DNA of 64,000 nucleotides from Acanthococcus lagerstroemiae. Taxonomy: Eukaryota > Arthropoda > Insecta > Hemiptera > Eriococcidae. The notes under the pieces are model-generated. The model had not been told where the DNA came from, searched no databases, and saw only the letters and a list, made by a program, of their open reading frames with translations. Shown here piece after piece: positions 38,770-54,125 of this stretch. Each line of letters begins with the position of its first letter. The first letter of the stretch is position 1. A program made the translations under genes and the position numbers. The DNA lies in the NCBI GenBank assembly GCA_031841125.1, contig CM063114.1, forward strand, positions 36,353,574 to 36,417,573, in the 5' to 3' direction.

Positions 38770-39856
38770 GGGCGGTTCCGAGTTGAGTCCCAGAATGTCA
38801 TTTTTAGCCGAATTGAGTCCCGAAACAGCGGAGATAAGAATAAGAAATGTCCAAATTGAATCCCGTTGTGGCGGGGGATAAGACGAAGGAATATCCGAAT
38901 TGAGTCCCGTACTGGCGGGTAGGGTATGCTTAAAGGATGGGCAAAATCGTTCGTAGTAGTCGCACAAATTTAGCGACGAAGCGTAATCTCAAATTTCTGA
39001 GCTCGTGTTCAACGGTCTACATAGACGGAACTTTCCGAAGTGTTCCAACTTTGTTCACACAAATTTGCACCATACATGGGTTCAAATACAATACGTACGT
39101 CCCCCTTGTATTTTCTCTTTTTCTAAGTAAAACAATTGGTGCCTACGAAACAGTTCTCCAATGGTCTGCTATTTCCACGAAAGGGTGTCGCTTCCATTTG
39201 GGGAAAGCTGGTGGCGTCGAATCCAGAACCTGTCTTCGACGGACGAATATAACGACGTTCACAGCAAAAGACGACAGTTCTTGAAACTTTTCTTCGGTCT
39301 ACCATTTCTACATGCTGCCCATATTGAAGAATCTTTTGTGGAATACCTAATGCCACTGCTTCCTGAGAAGACGAGAGGGTGCAAAAATTTAGCGACTACA
39401 TGCTCGACAATTACGTCTATTCTGACTACCAGTTTTCTCTCATTATGGGCAGAATATTCTTCGACCACCACTCGAACAACGAATGCATATGAGTCGTTTC
39501 ACTCCCATTAAACAGTTAATTCTACGTGGCGCATCCTATTATTTACTTCCTTGTAGAAACATTATTAGAAGTTCAGTCCGATACTTACACGAAAATGAGC
39601 GATATTCGAAATTTGAAAAAAAAATGTTCCGTAGCGATGAAGAAAGAAGCGACTGTTTCTACCCTAATGACTCGACCCGACTTAGGCGAGTTATCCCACA
39701 ATGAATGAGAATCAGTCGCGAACCCGGGACTCAACTCGGATGTGTACCTCCGCTACTTCGGGACTCAATTCGGACGGGTACCGCCGCTGACCTGGGACTC
39801 AATTCGGATACTGATAACAGGTATCTCCGCACATGGGACTCAATTCGGTTACGGCC
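38770..39856 (+). mobile_element. Mutator-like element (MULE) with tandem-motif termini
   Basis: A 1,087-bp element flanked by a perfect 9-bp direct repeat CTGCCAAGG (38761-38769 and 39857-39865), a size typical of Mutator-superfamily insertions. Both ends are arrays of a 14-bp motif, CCGAATTGAGTCCC: four copies at the left (about 38778, 38808, 38851, 38895) and four in inverted orientation at the right (about 39726, 39760, 39794, 39835). Between the arrays is a decayed MULE transposase. The motif arrays presumably form the transposase binding region; that is an inference. Confidence 0.85.
38937..39704 (+). pseudogene. Decayed MULE transposase
   Basis: Reading begins MGKIVRSSRTNLATKRN and quickly reaches VYIDGTFRSVPTLFTQ and IHGFKYNTYVPLVFSLF, the first catalytic-Asp region of the MULE DDE fold. 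After a frameshift near 39165 the next frame has FLKLFFGLPFLHAAHIEESF and then ELWAE-like LSLWAEYSS with TTNAYESFHSH. A further shift near 39510 gives PIIYFLVETLLEVQSDTY. These blocks occur in this order in MULE transposases of arthropod genomes. The N-terminal zinc-finger part usual in complete proteins is absent, so the ORF is truncated as well as frameshifted. Confidence 0.8.
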
Positions 39857-40109
39857 CTGCCAAGGTTCTCTTCTAAGCTCTAGGATCAGGTGCAAACACT
39901 AGGAACAGGCGCGGCAACTTGGAATTTTCCCATGTAGTGCTTGAAGTTTTTTCTAAACACAGTGGTGAAAAAATTTAAAAAAGGGTTGCAGATCGGTAGA
40001 CTGATAACCACTCCAGGTTGTGAAAAACCGTAGTACAAAAATATTCAAACCGAGTTGAGTAGTTCACATATAATTTGTTTTATATTTCTTCAGTAACATT
40101 GATGTGATG

Positions 40110-40410
40110 GTGTGGAGGGACGTATGTATGGTGCTGAGACACCGCTACCCCAGCCCCGGAAACTACCTCGAGTATCGTATCAGTGGCCGGAGGGACGCTT
40201 AGAGGCCGGCGCAAGCCCGCATTTCGCCGTTCCGCTTCCGGTGCGCGCTGGCCTGCGAGGGCCACCATGGGGTCCCCAACTGACCGACGTTAGCGCTCCC
40301 AACACTAACCTGGAATTTGAGTTCCCCACAGCCGGACACGCTTCCTCTTCACTCACCCCTCACCTCCCTATCCTTTGTCTTGGTACGTGTGGCGACGCAG
40401 GATGGTGGTG
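40110..40410 (-). repeat. GC-rich interspersed repeat, copy 1
   Basis: About 300 bp, far more GC-rich than its surroundings, matching 45750-46055 in inverted orientation. Shared words: GGGGTGAGTGAAGAGG, GGCGAAATG, AGCGTCCCTCCGGCC, GTAGTTTCCGGGGC. The repeat carries an open frame with SVPPA and VVSGAGV in both copies. Confidence 0.75.
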
Positions 40411-40627
40411 TACATTGAAGTGATGTGTTTTAAGACAATTACGATAAAACGATAATTATTTTATGTAGTGCTGAAGCACTCTCATGTAGTGCTCCAGCCT
40501 ATGAGCACCACCATACTTGCCGCCGCTGGTTAGGGGAATGCAATGGAGGCAATTTCCTTTTCAAGAGACAAGAGATGCCTCAAAACTAAGGGGAATACCA
40601 TACACTGTCCTCAACAAGTCTACATGA

Positions 40628-42865
40628 GTACTCAGGAATCTATCCTTTTATCTGTCTGCCTGTTTCTTTGTCCGACTATGTGCCTCCTATTCAGTTTGAA
40701 TGGGGCTTGATTTATTAAAATGCCAAGCCGACTTGCTGTCAAGCTGGCTAACAGGATCCTTAAATTATTCAGGAGAGAGGAGAGGAAAAGAAGAAACCTA
40801 AAATAAAAATAGATGTTCGTATATTATTTATAATGCATGGGTGTATGTATGCTACAGGATATCTCCTAAACAGCGGAAACGCGAGGATGAAACTTTTATC
40901 AATATATTTGTTGTACTAGTCTAGAACAGGTTCCAGTACATGAATCATATCACCTATACCCGAATCAGATGAGACATGCTTCACATAGTATCCTCTAAAC
41001 TGAGCTTTGTAATTGTCAATATATGTCCATTAAAGATGAGATAAAAAAAGTTAAAAATTGTCTAGTAATCAAAATATGGCTTCATCCCTTTAGATGAAGT
41101 TGTGTTAGTTTTAAATTCATTTTCACGATGAATCATAATATTATCAAGCAATCATAATCATTTCCAATGACTTTAACCTTTTCAGTAACGAGAATGTTCC
41201 ATCCATAGGGGAATGTTTATTTTTATTGATTATGATAACGACTACTATTCCAACAGACATGATGCATAAATTGCCTAACTAACTCCTGAATTCTAGTGGG
41301 AAATGGGAAAAGAAAATTTTTAATTTCCTACTTCAAGTTTGAAAGGAATCGATTGGGACATGCACTGATTATCGTAGAACAGAAGAGATTCAAGAAAATA
41401 TCAACATTTTTTGAAAAAAAGAATTAGAGAGGGAAGAATTGCAACTTTTAATTGAAAATAAAATTTCAAGGCTCGCCACTCAAACCACGAACTGTTTCAC
41501 CGTTAGGACGATCGAATTTTCATAAATTAATAATTGACACCAAAGAAAATAGTGCGCCAAATCTTGGCTTTTAGGATTTTCTGAGTACTGTAGTAGGAAA
41601 ACTGTGTTTTGTATGACGATGACAGAATAACCCAATGCCGAAGAATGATTTTCAAAACTATGAATTACTCTTCCTTACGATTTTGAAATTTTGGAAAATT
41701 TTTCTATTGACATAATTGTCAGGGCTCTACATTTGAAAAATTAGAAAGTATTCTGTAAAAGCGAATTTTGTTGTAGGAAACCCAGAACTTGATACATTTC
41801 TATTTTAAGAAGCATTACTTTAGAGCACTCTCATTTCTTCCTATAATTAACGAAATTCGGAAAATATTTCCTTATAGACATACATGAGAGAAGCACTGCA
41901 TTAAAATCCTCACAAAAGTTTCCGCTCAACCTCAGTTTTGTAATAAGATTTACAGAGAGATGCCTACTTACATATTGGGAAAGCATTCTGACACCGAAAT
42001 CCCATTTCCTACAACGCACAATAGAATTTCCGAAGAAATTGTTTGCGGAGCTAACCCACTTCCTTCTACAATGTACCTGGTTCCGGAAAAGTGTTTGCAA
42101 GAACCATATATGATAAGACACTCAGCTGGGAGATCATTATGAAAATGAATTCCTCAACTTGAAACGATATGATTCATGTACTGGAACCTGTTCTGGACTA
42201 GTTTCATCCTCGTGTTTCCGCTGTTTAGGAGATATCCTGTAGCATGCATACACCCATCTTCTATATATTTAAAATATGTTTGAAAAACTGAATTCTATGA
42301 AGTTCAACACTTATATCTCAGGCCCTAATTATCGCACAATGCTGGTTAAGGTCTTAAAACACTCGGTGAATAAAGCTCCTTATGAATATTTTTCGATCAC
42401 TCAAATCCGTTCAGTCTGAGGAGAGTTATGAGGTAACAACTAACTCAACCTCACTACTCACACGCATTTCTTCCACTCATTTGTCCATTACTCACGAACT
42501 ACTTGACATACAAAGTTTATCTTAGTCTAAGAACACTCAGTGAATCAGTGAAGCAACCTCTTGCATAATAACTTTATAAATTTTTGTATTTTCCATATTT
42601 TTTTTTTATTTTTTTATATTCTATAGAACAAAGATATGTGGTGCGTTGCTAGTACATTATAAATATACGGACATCCATTTTTATATATTTAGGTTTCTGC
42701 TTTTCCTCTCCCCTCTCTCCTGAATAATTTAAGGATCCTGTTACCCAGCTTGACAGCAAGTCAGCTTGGCATTTTAATAAATCAAGCCCCATTCAAACTG
42801 AATAGGAAGCACATAGTCGGACAAACAAACAGACAGACAGATAAAAAGATAAGATTCCTGAGTAG
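40628..42865. mobile_element. Foldback element of about 2.2 kb with long inverted arms
   Basis: The left arm 40628-40950 matches 42168-42865 in reverse complement. Landmarks: ACTCAGGAATCT, GTCCGACTATGTGC, GAATGGGGCTTGATTTATTA, AGGATCCTTAAATTATTCAG and GGATATCTCCTAAACAGCGG. The right arm has an extra ~390 bp (about 42262-42650) not present in the left, by insertion or left-arm deletion. The 1.2-kb centre is AT-rich without a recognised ORF. Confidence 0.85.
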
Positions 42866-43505
42866 TTGCACTGAGTTGCGGTGTCTAGAGTTCATAAAGT
42901 CATGAATTCTGACATGGGGTTATGGAAGTCGTAAAGAGGTAATGTATTTTCTGGAGTTATCAATCAGTAACGGAAATTGTGGATTTTTCGAATGAATTGC
43001 GAATTTATGACTTGCTAGACTTATCAAAACTTCTTTCAGTTTCTTGGTGCAATGTTTTAAATTTCTAGAATTTTCCATATTCCTTCAAGACTCTTGAACG
43101 CTCTTCCAGACTCGTTTAGAACTACTTCAGGACTGAATTAGATCCGGAGGATTCGTTTGAAACTCTTTCAGACTGCTTTCATGATCGCTAGAACACTACT
43201 CAGATTAGTACTAACCCTTTTCAAATTACGTAAGACGCCCCCCCCCCGCACACGGGAAAAGCTTTGGAGATCTGAAACAACCTGACTATTCAGGTCAGCT
43301 AAGAGATTGTGCAAGGAATCAGAAGTCATAGTTGAAGATTTTAAGCCATTTTGGATACAAATGTTGGGAACTGTCGTGTCGTTGGATCCAAAAATTTTAA
43401 AAATGTGCCCTTCTTAAACCCCTTCTGATACACCGACTTATCCTACCTTACAGTGAAATACTGCCCTTTTGTGGGACATCTTCTGTATGGCGGGTATTCT
43501 ATTAG

Positions 43506-44529
43506 CCCTTTTCGACCCGTGCCAGTTCAGTACGTTCCCAAAGTATAATTTTTGCTCGTGAAATTCTCCAGATTAATTGCATCCAAAATTTTTCAGTGTT
43601 CTATCTTCGTCAAGTGTCCGATACATGACATGTGGGTGGTCAAAATATACGCAGTTTGAATACGTCGGTGTTCGAACTGAAAACGGTGACTAATGTAGGC
43701 CACTTATAATTACATCCAACATAGTAGTATGAAAATCTGCGTTTCAGTGACACCTTTCGACCTTGCGAAATATTGGCTCGGGTTATTTTCGACCAAAGGC
43801 TTGACATATTCTTCGTAGCCTCTCTGTCATTTCTCTCTGGGGTTTGGCTATTCCCAGGGGTTTCTACCTGGCCAGTGCGAATGGGGTGTATGATCTCTCA
43901 TTCTCGAATTTTCTTCGATGATTTATCACGCGCAAATGTTTGTACGATCTTGTTAGGTGACAGGCGATATTTAAAATTCACGTATGCCCGTGGTGTGCAA
44001 GAGGCTCGCGACGAGTTCATTAAACCGGCGGTATAAAATCTCGATGAATGTCAATTATGAATACGTTTAGGTAGAAGGCCGTACGAGAATTTTTTTCCCT
44101 CCGAACGCTGTTTCGGGGAACGAAAAAAATACGACCCTATGTGCCAGTGTGTAAGGCTTCCATTAGGTGTACATTTTTAGCCGTTTTCTAAGGTGTGGCT
44201 GGCGGTTTCGCCGACCAAAAGAATGACAGTTGTGTCGAGTTCGATTTCGTTCAGCAGGTAGACGAATGTCCGATGTCTGGGACGATTCTTGAAGTGCAGC
44301 AACCAGACACCGAACTGAAATGATAGGGCATGTATCCACTGGAAACAAATGAGTTAGTGGAGTGAGGAAGAGTATTAATCTACTCGTCAAACGTTTAACA
44401 AGCTTCGAAATTTTCTTTTCCCATTTCCTACAAGAATTCAGGAGTTCGTTAGGAAATTTATGCATCATATCTATTGGAATAGCAGTCGTTATCAGCCCTA
44501 TGGATGGAACATTGTCGCCACTGAAAGGG
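43506..44529. mobile_element. Possible piggyBac-like non-autonomous element
   Basis: Left CCCTTTTCGACCCG preceded by TTAG; right CCACTGAAAGGG followed by TTAA. Short CCCTTT/AAAGGG ends and a TTAA target fit piggyBac, with the left target mutated. The sequence between is less AT-rich than its surroundings and holds short ORFs on both strands, none recognised as a transposase. Confidence 0.4.
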
Positions 44530-44569
44530 TTAAATTGTACCATTAAAATTTGTCAGCAATCAAATTATT

Positions 44570-45380
44570 CTACAGGACAAACACATATAGGAAACATATG
44601 GGAAACCCTGAGCGAAAATTTTAAGTGAAGTCACTCAGGGAAACCATAATGTTATAGAGGAAAAACATGGAAAAAGCACACGAGAAATCAGATTAACAAA
44701 CAGGAAATAACACGTCGAAAAAAAGTTTACAGATAAATCACGTAGGAAAACTATATGAGAAAACATTTCGTAATTTATAAGAGAAACCCACATAGAAAGA
44801 TGATATAGGGTAATCATACAGGAGTCTGATAAAGAACAACACGACAAACAGTACATGGAAATTCTGCCACAAAATCATACAAGGAAATCATAGAGAGAAA
44901 TTAAAGGGAAAATAACAGAATCATTGCATGGTAAAATCATAAAGGGAAATAATACAGCGAAATTATATGGAAATATCACAGAAGGAGATCATGAAGGAAA
45001 GCTGTACAGGAATATCATTCAGGAAAATCATACAAGGGAAATCATATGAGGAAAACATACAGCGAAAACATACAAGGGAACTTCAGAGGAAAGAGGTAAT
45101 CATTACAAAGGGAAATTAAACATGATAATCATACAGTGAAATAATAAACGAAAACTGTATAAGAAAGACAACCGAGAAATCATACAGTGAAAACATAAGG
45201 GAATTAAAAGAAAAGCATACAGACACAACGGATTCAGAATTATGTCGGTAGATCATGCAAATAATTTATCTAAGATATAAGAAGAAAACACAAAAACACA
45301 TAGGGAAATCATATAGGCAACAGTATTAGGTAATCATGCAGGGAAACATTGTGGAAATATATTATGAAAAAAATCATATA
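44570..45380 (+). repeat. Degenerate short tandem repeat (GGGAAATCATACA-like)
   Basis: About 800 bp made largely of variants of GGGAAATCATACA at roughly 15-20-bp spacing, for example AGGAAAACATACAGCGAAAA near 45050 and GGGAAATCATATAGG near 45302. Purine-rich on the plus strand. Units are too diverged to fix a single period by eye. Confidence 0.75.
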
Positions 45381-45749
45381 AAATCAGACTCGGTATAGAT
45401 GATATTTTTTCAGTAAATGAGTTCTGAAAGGTTACATTCAGAATCAGGGGTGAAGTACACATCATATCACGAAAATAGGATGATTATGAATTAGTTTAGA
45501 GTGATATGAATTCAGAATTTCTCACAGGGCCAGCTATTTAGTACACCGAATGTCCGCTGGTCTGCCTGCTACCCACGTGTCTGTTCACAGTCACTAGTCA
45601 AGCCAACAGACTAGAATCCTAATTTTTTTAGACAGAAAGGAGGGGCCAGATATGTGTCTCCGTGTTCATCAGCCTTCCTAATTAACTATCCGTGTATCTG
45701 TCAACTTCCCGGCAGGGCTCCCCTTCATCACTACCGGCCAGCGTCACCA

Positions 45750-46055
45750 CACGCACCAAGACAAGGAGGCGAGGGGTGAGTGAAGAGGCAGCGCGTCCGG
45801 CTGTGGGGGACCTAAATTTCAGGTGAGTGCTCAGAGAGCGCGGACCTCGGTCAGTAGGGAACCCCTTGGTGGCTTTTGCAGGACGCGTGCACCGGTTGCG
45901 GCACGGCGAAATGGAGGCTCGGGCCCGGCCTCAAAGCGTCCCTCCGGCCTCTGATGCGATACTCGAAAGGGTAGTTTCCGGGGCCGGGGTGCGGTGTCAT
46001 AGGAGCCGCTTTGGCATGCGAGCGTCGCCATACGTCCCACCACACCCTCTGTCAA
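45750..46055 (+). repeat. GC-rich interspersed repeat, copy 2
   Basis: Inverted relative of 40110-40410. Its 3' part (GGGTGCGGTGTC, TTTGGCATGCG, CGCCATACG) is also present near 11240-11295, so the family has at least three copies in the window. Confidence 0.75.
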
Positions 46056-46399
46056 ACTGACTGTCTAGGCTAGTCCAGCAAGTTCTTCCTTACTGAGTTT
46101 TAGGGAGGTCAGGTTTTCAGCATGCAGAAAGACCATGGAGTTTATCGACCGACTAATTGCCAACCTGGAGCGATGGTTGCTTAGGTGCAGAGGAAAAAGG
46201 AACTGGAATTAGTTGGCTCTTCAAGTATCTGTCTGCCTACTTACAGTGAGTCGCCGGGTTAGAGGAGAAATCGAATTTTATTTCGAGAGCAGTCATGAGT
46301 TCACTCACTGCTAATGCCGACGTTATGAAGTTCATCATCGGGATATTCGCATGTGGACTCTCTGAGACGAGCGAAATCAATCGAAGGAACGACTGAGAA

Positions 46400-46545
46400 A
46401 AGCACGATCTAAAGATCAAGATCATGATTTTATGACCTTTCTCCTGATCTAAGACCCTGAATTGAACTTCGGTAGCAAAGTTGTAATCTTTCTCAATTTG
46501 TCAACAATCTGTAAGTCAAGTCAGATCTTTATGATTTTATGATTA
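46400..46545 (-). repeat. GATC-rich dispersed repeat
   Basis: Contains CACGATCTAAAGATCAAGAT and CATGATTTTATGACC, resembling the other GATC-rich stretches. Confidence 0.4.
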
Positions 46546-48230
46546 TGCCAACCCGTATCTGCTACCAACACATGAGATGTAATTGTACCACAGATATCCT
46601 GGTGAAAACTTCACACGATTTACAACCCTGTATCTCCAGTTTAAAGGGATTAGTTTCGTCTACAGCCCACACAGAGAAAATTCAGACGGAAAAAAGCGCG
46701 AAATATTCTACGACATATCACCGGTGGTGAAAGCAATGTTGCCAAATCCATCTGTAGTTACGAGAAGTACACACTCCATTTATCTTTCGATACGCGATGG
46801 CTCTGCTCTACTGCTCATTTCTTCAATACAAAAAAAAAAAACACCTTGTGTACGATGTTGACGACCTTGAAATGAAGACAGAACAAACGGCAAACGATGG
46901 ACGGAAAAAAGAATTAGAAACACGACGATGATTACGATAAATCAAGAAACGTACTCCGGTAAACATTAAAGGGAAAAAAAGAAGAAAAAGCCTCACCTAA
47001 ATTACGATAAATAGTGTATAAAAAAAAAAAACTTTAAAAAAATTGGAATTTAATAGACAGAATACGCAATCAAATTGAAAGGTAGCACGTGTTTCAAAAT
47101 CATTCTTCCTAACAGTACCGTACGGAATCATTGAGAATTTGTTGGAAACGTAGAAAGTCGTGGAATTATCGGAAAAATCGGATGAAATAAATTTTCTCGG
47201 ATTAGTACAACTCAGAATAGCAGGCATGTACTTCAGCAATTTCATATCGGAGGATGGTTTTACAACCGTCAAAACATTCTTTGAATTCAGGAGGAACTGA
47301 AAAATCAACAGAGAAATTCTATTACTAATTTCCAACAAAATCTCCAAACGGTTCTCACAACGTTAGCACAGATACACGGAGAACAAATCTGTACATCAGG
47401 TGCCAGTTGATTATCGGGAATGGCAAGGAAACCACACATACCTTATAAGGATCCAAATTATCACGCAGTTGAAGTTGTTCCTCAGAGCACTAATTGATTT
47501 AGCAGTGCAAGCACGAGGACATCTACTAGTTTATGCACAATCCACAGTTTTTTTCTCTCCTAATATTGCAATACTAACGAGTTGACATGAAATACGATTT
47601 ATACCATCTTCAATGCTAACTAATAACTATATGAATAATACGAATTGTAAAGCTATCTAAATTTCTTAGGTGAACCCAGAGGACGATGATTTTTATATTT
47701 TTCGTACCCATGATCTTGAGGACTTTCAAGCTACAAGTTCTTTTCAAAAATTGATACGTCTCATAAATTTCAATGCCACTTCGAGATCAATTAGCAGATC
47801 CCATCTTCCTTGAAATTATATCAGTGGCTACAGTTCCAAAGAACACAGTCGAGACAGAAACAGACATCCACCCTGAGGTTTGAACTTGATACCCAATATA
47901 TTCTTTCACTAGATGCAATGGTATTTTAACACTTCAGAAAAATAACACCATTGGTAGCAAGTTATCAATGTGACTAGTATATTCACTCTGTAGGTGCCGT
48001 GATACTTGAGCACTTTGTTCAGAAAAATAACACCTTTTATCCAGACTAGACCCAGTGTGCGGAATGGTATTCTCTCGCTTTTGACGATAGTTCGTGATTG
48101 ATTTCTTACGAATACGCAGGGGCAGGACACTTTATCAATCGGATTTATAGAAAGCTTTCCTGCCAGAAATATAGAATCATAAATTATAATGAGTGTACCG
48201 ATCAAATGAAAACAAAGGTGATATACTTAC

Positions 48231-48587
48231 ATAGATAAGGCCGGAATAGTAACGGTCTTTGATATTATGTAACACAGAAGCTTCGTTTAGGCAAGTCAGT
48301 TCGGCCATATCTTCAACTTTATCGAATTTCGGAGGATTCATCTTCTGGATATCATCCTTTGCAACCGGCATCCGTTTGCCGGTCTCCACGATTTGAACCT
48401 CGACTTCATCACCTTTTTCTCCTTTTATGCTGGCGGAAACGAACCCTTGGGTTTCGTGCGGCACCCAAACTAACCGTTTTTGGGTCCATTCTGCTTGGGT
48501 CGCAGGATCATTAAACGTATTCCTGTCAACGGATAAATACTTCAAATCCGGATCAGTAAAATCCGGTTTCAAATCCACATCCGCCAT
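48231..48587 (-). CDS. zip: Non-muscle myosin II heavy chain, coding exon 1
   Basis: First coding exon of the actin-based motor heavy chain that drives cytokinesis, cell-sheet movement and cortical contractility. The exon encodes 119 residues from the ATG at 48587. Residues about 8-28 ([19 protein letters not shown]) are the conserved start of non-muscle myosin II. Residues about 30-75 form the N-terminal SH3-like barrel ([16 protein letters not shown]). The motor domain begins near 80 ([30 protein letters not shown]). The exon ends after GLIY at a good donor (gtaagtat, 48223-48230) in phase 0, which fits the exon 2 start at 8196. An AG lies just upstream of the ATG on the minus strand (about 48601), so a separate 5' UTR exon is possible. 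Identity with the non-muscle class rather than muscle Mhc is recalled from the family and is strong. Confidence 0.95.
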
Positions 48588-52287
<3,700 letters not shown>

Positions 52288-53152
52288 GGAGTTGTAATTA
52301 TCAGGAATAATATCGTTTTGATTTTTCGTTTCTTTTTTTTTTCTTTTTTTTTTTCTAGTGTGTATCAAAGTTTACGTGAAGAAATGAATATTTAATGCTG
52401 TCCGAATTCGATAATGTTATTTTATTCGTTTGTAATACTAATCTTCTTGATGTTCGATAAATTTACCTAGAATCCGTGGTGAAGATAGTGAAGTGGAATA
52501 TCTATGTTTGTTTTTTCATTTCGAAATGATAAAATAGTATTTTTTTTTCATTTTGTGTAAAATTTATACTTTTGTATTCCATGTGAAGAAATTCGCCATC
52601 TTCATTGTAATTTGTCTGAAGCATTTATTTTTATACTTTTACCATAATAATGCTAACAGGTCTTCCTTTTGAATTCTGTAGAATCAAAATTGAATTTCTG
52701 GCGAACGAATGCAGCTTAAAAAAGACTTTACTTGAGAAATTTTTACTTTCATTAAGGAAGGTTTTAGCTTGGTATAAAATTTTAAATATCCTGAACCTTA
52801 CGTGTATTTGTCGTTTTATTTATGTGTACGGATAAATGCCATTTTAAGTTATTATGTTTTAATATTGTAATTAAAAGGATATATTTACGTGTATCTGTAT
52901 TGGACGTGGCATTAGTATCTTGTTACTAGATAAAGGCATGTAATTAAGTGAAAAATGAAAGCGGTAGCTGTGTTCGAAAAATCAATCATTGTACTTTTGA
53001 TCATGTTAATGTGAATTTGTTTTTGTTTTTCAATCCGAGTTTATAGTTCTGTAAGAAATTTGTAAATTTAAGGAAAATTATTCCTATTTTCATTGTACTA
53101 GTGAGATGTAGAGAACTTGTCTCGTTCTGGTTGCTGAATTATGATAAAGAGT

Positions 53153-54125
53153 TCTGAAAGTAATATATTATTAGTGTGATCTTGACTCACCCCCCCCCCC
53201 AATATTCTACTGATAAATTAATTATTTCAATTGTTGAACTCCAATACTAAATCTCCTCGGCATAATCACCAAAACAATTATGAATATCAAAATGTGTCAA
53301 CTTCAACACTCATAAATTTAATTAAATCTACATTTTTTATTACTATTCAAAAAATACAACCTATCAAAAATAATTGTGAATAAAATTCGTTGGGAGAGAA
53401 ATCTACTAACCCACTTTTCATTTTCGCAATTCTCTAATAAACTTCAACGTATTTTTTTTCTATTCTAACCATATTCATTTTATTTTCATCAAGTTTAACA
53501 GTCGATAATAACAATTTTTATTTCTTAGTCGTATTTATTGTATTCTTATCCCTTCAACATCCAATTGAAAATTTATCTGTAAAAATTAACGAATTAATTT
53601 CAACTGAATTTCATAGAACTATAGAATCAATATAATTGACATAAGACTTTCAAGTGTATTCACCAAATTGACGAATTATTAATGAATTTCGATCTTGATT
53701 TGTTTCCTCTTTTTCCGGATAATAAATCGATTGAAACTTTAATTGGATGTTGAAGGGATAAAAATTAAGAAATATGGTTATTAAACTGAAATTGTGTTTA
53801 TTATTTGATAAATAGATAAAAATAAACTGAATTCGGTTGAAGAACTGAGAAAATAAAATGTGGGTTGGTAGATTTCTCTCAACGAATTTTATTCACAATT
53901 ATTTTTGATAGGTTGTATTTTTTGAATAGTAAAAAAACATGTAGATTTTATTCAATTTATGAGTGTTGAATAAAGGTTGACATATTTTGATATTCGTAAT
54001 TGTTTTGGTGATAATACCGAGAAAATTTAGTATTGGAGTTCAACAATTGAAATAATGAATTTATCGGTGTATCAAGGAAAAGAAAATGTGAGTCAAGATC
54101 ACACTAATAATATACTACTTCTGAA
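53153..54125. repeat. Large near-perfect inverted repeat (hairpin)
   Basis: Arms 53153-53568 and 53741-54125 are reverse complements with few mismatches, around a loop of about 170 bp. Shared landmarks include TTATTAGTGTGATCTTGACT, GTTGAACTCCAATACTAAAT, CAAAAAATACAACCTATC, ATTCGTTG and CCCTTCAACATCCAATT. It starts about 870 bp after the drk stop codon. It may be a foldback transposon; no unambiguous target duplication was seen. Confidence 0.9.

Larger units (their letters stand above)
8197..48230 (-). other. zip: Intron of about 40 kb between myosin coding exons 1 and 2
   Basis: This intron is 40,034 bp long, bounded by gtaagt at 48230 and cag at 8197. The phases of the flanking exons match, so no conserved coding sequence is missing between them. 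Its content is mainly transposon remains, listed separately. The remaining spans, such as 8200-9990, 11300-14060, 18060-18740, 19020-20500, 25000-26380, 29400-33030, 35420-36430, 36770-38080 and 46060-48220, show only short ORFs, AT-rich sequence and simple repeats, and I could not assign function there. Long insect introns often carry enhancers or nested genes; none could be demonstrated by eye. Confidence 0.85.

Noticed and set aside
44163..44543. 126-codon minus-strand ORF
   Set aside because: Lies within the possible piggyBac-like element; no transposase motif seen, so not called as a gene.
46245..46400. Exon-like segment bounded by cag and gtaagt on the minus strand
   Set aside because: The peptide is not myosin and not recognised; a single candidate exon without partners is insufficient.
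46997..47296. Open stretch preceded by a good acceptor-like tract (minus strand)
   Set aside because: Ends in a stop without a donor, matches no family I know, and the myosin phases already join without it.
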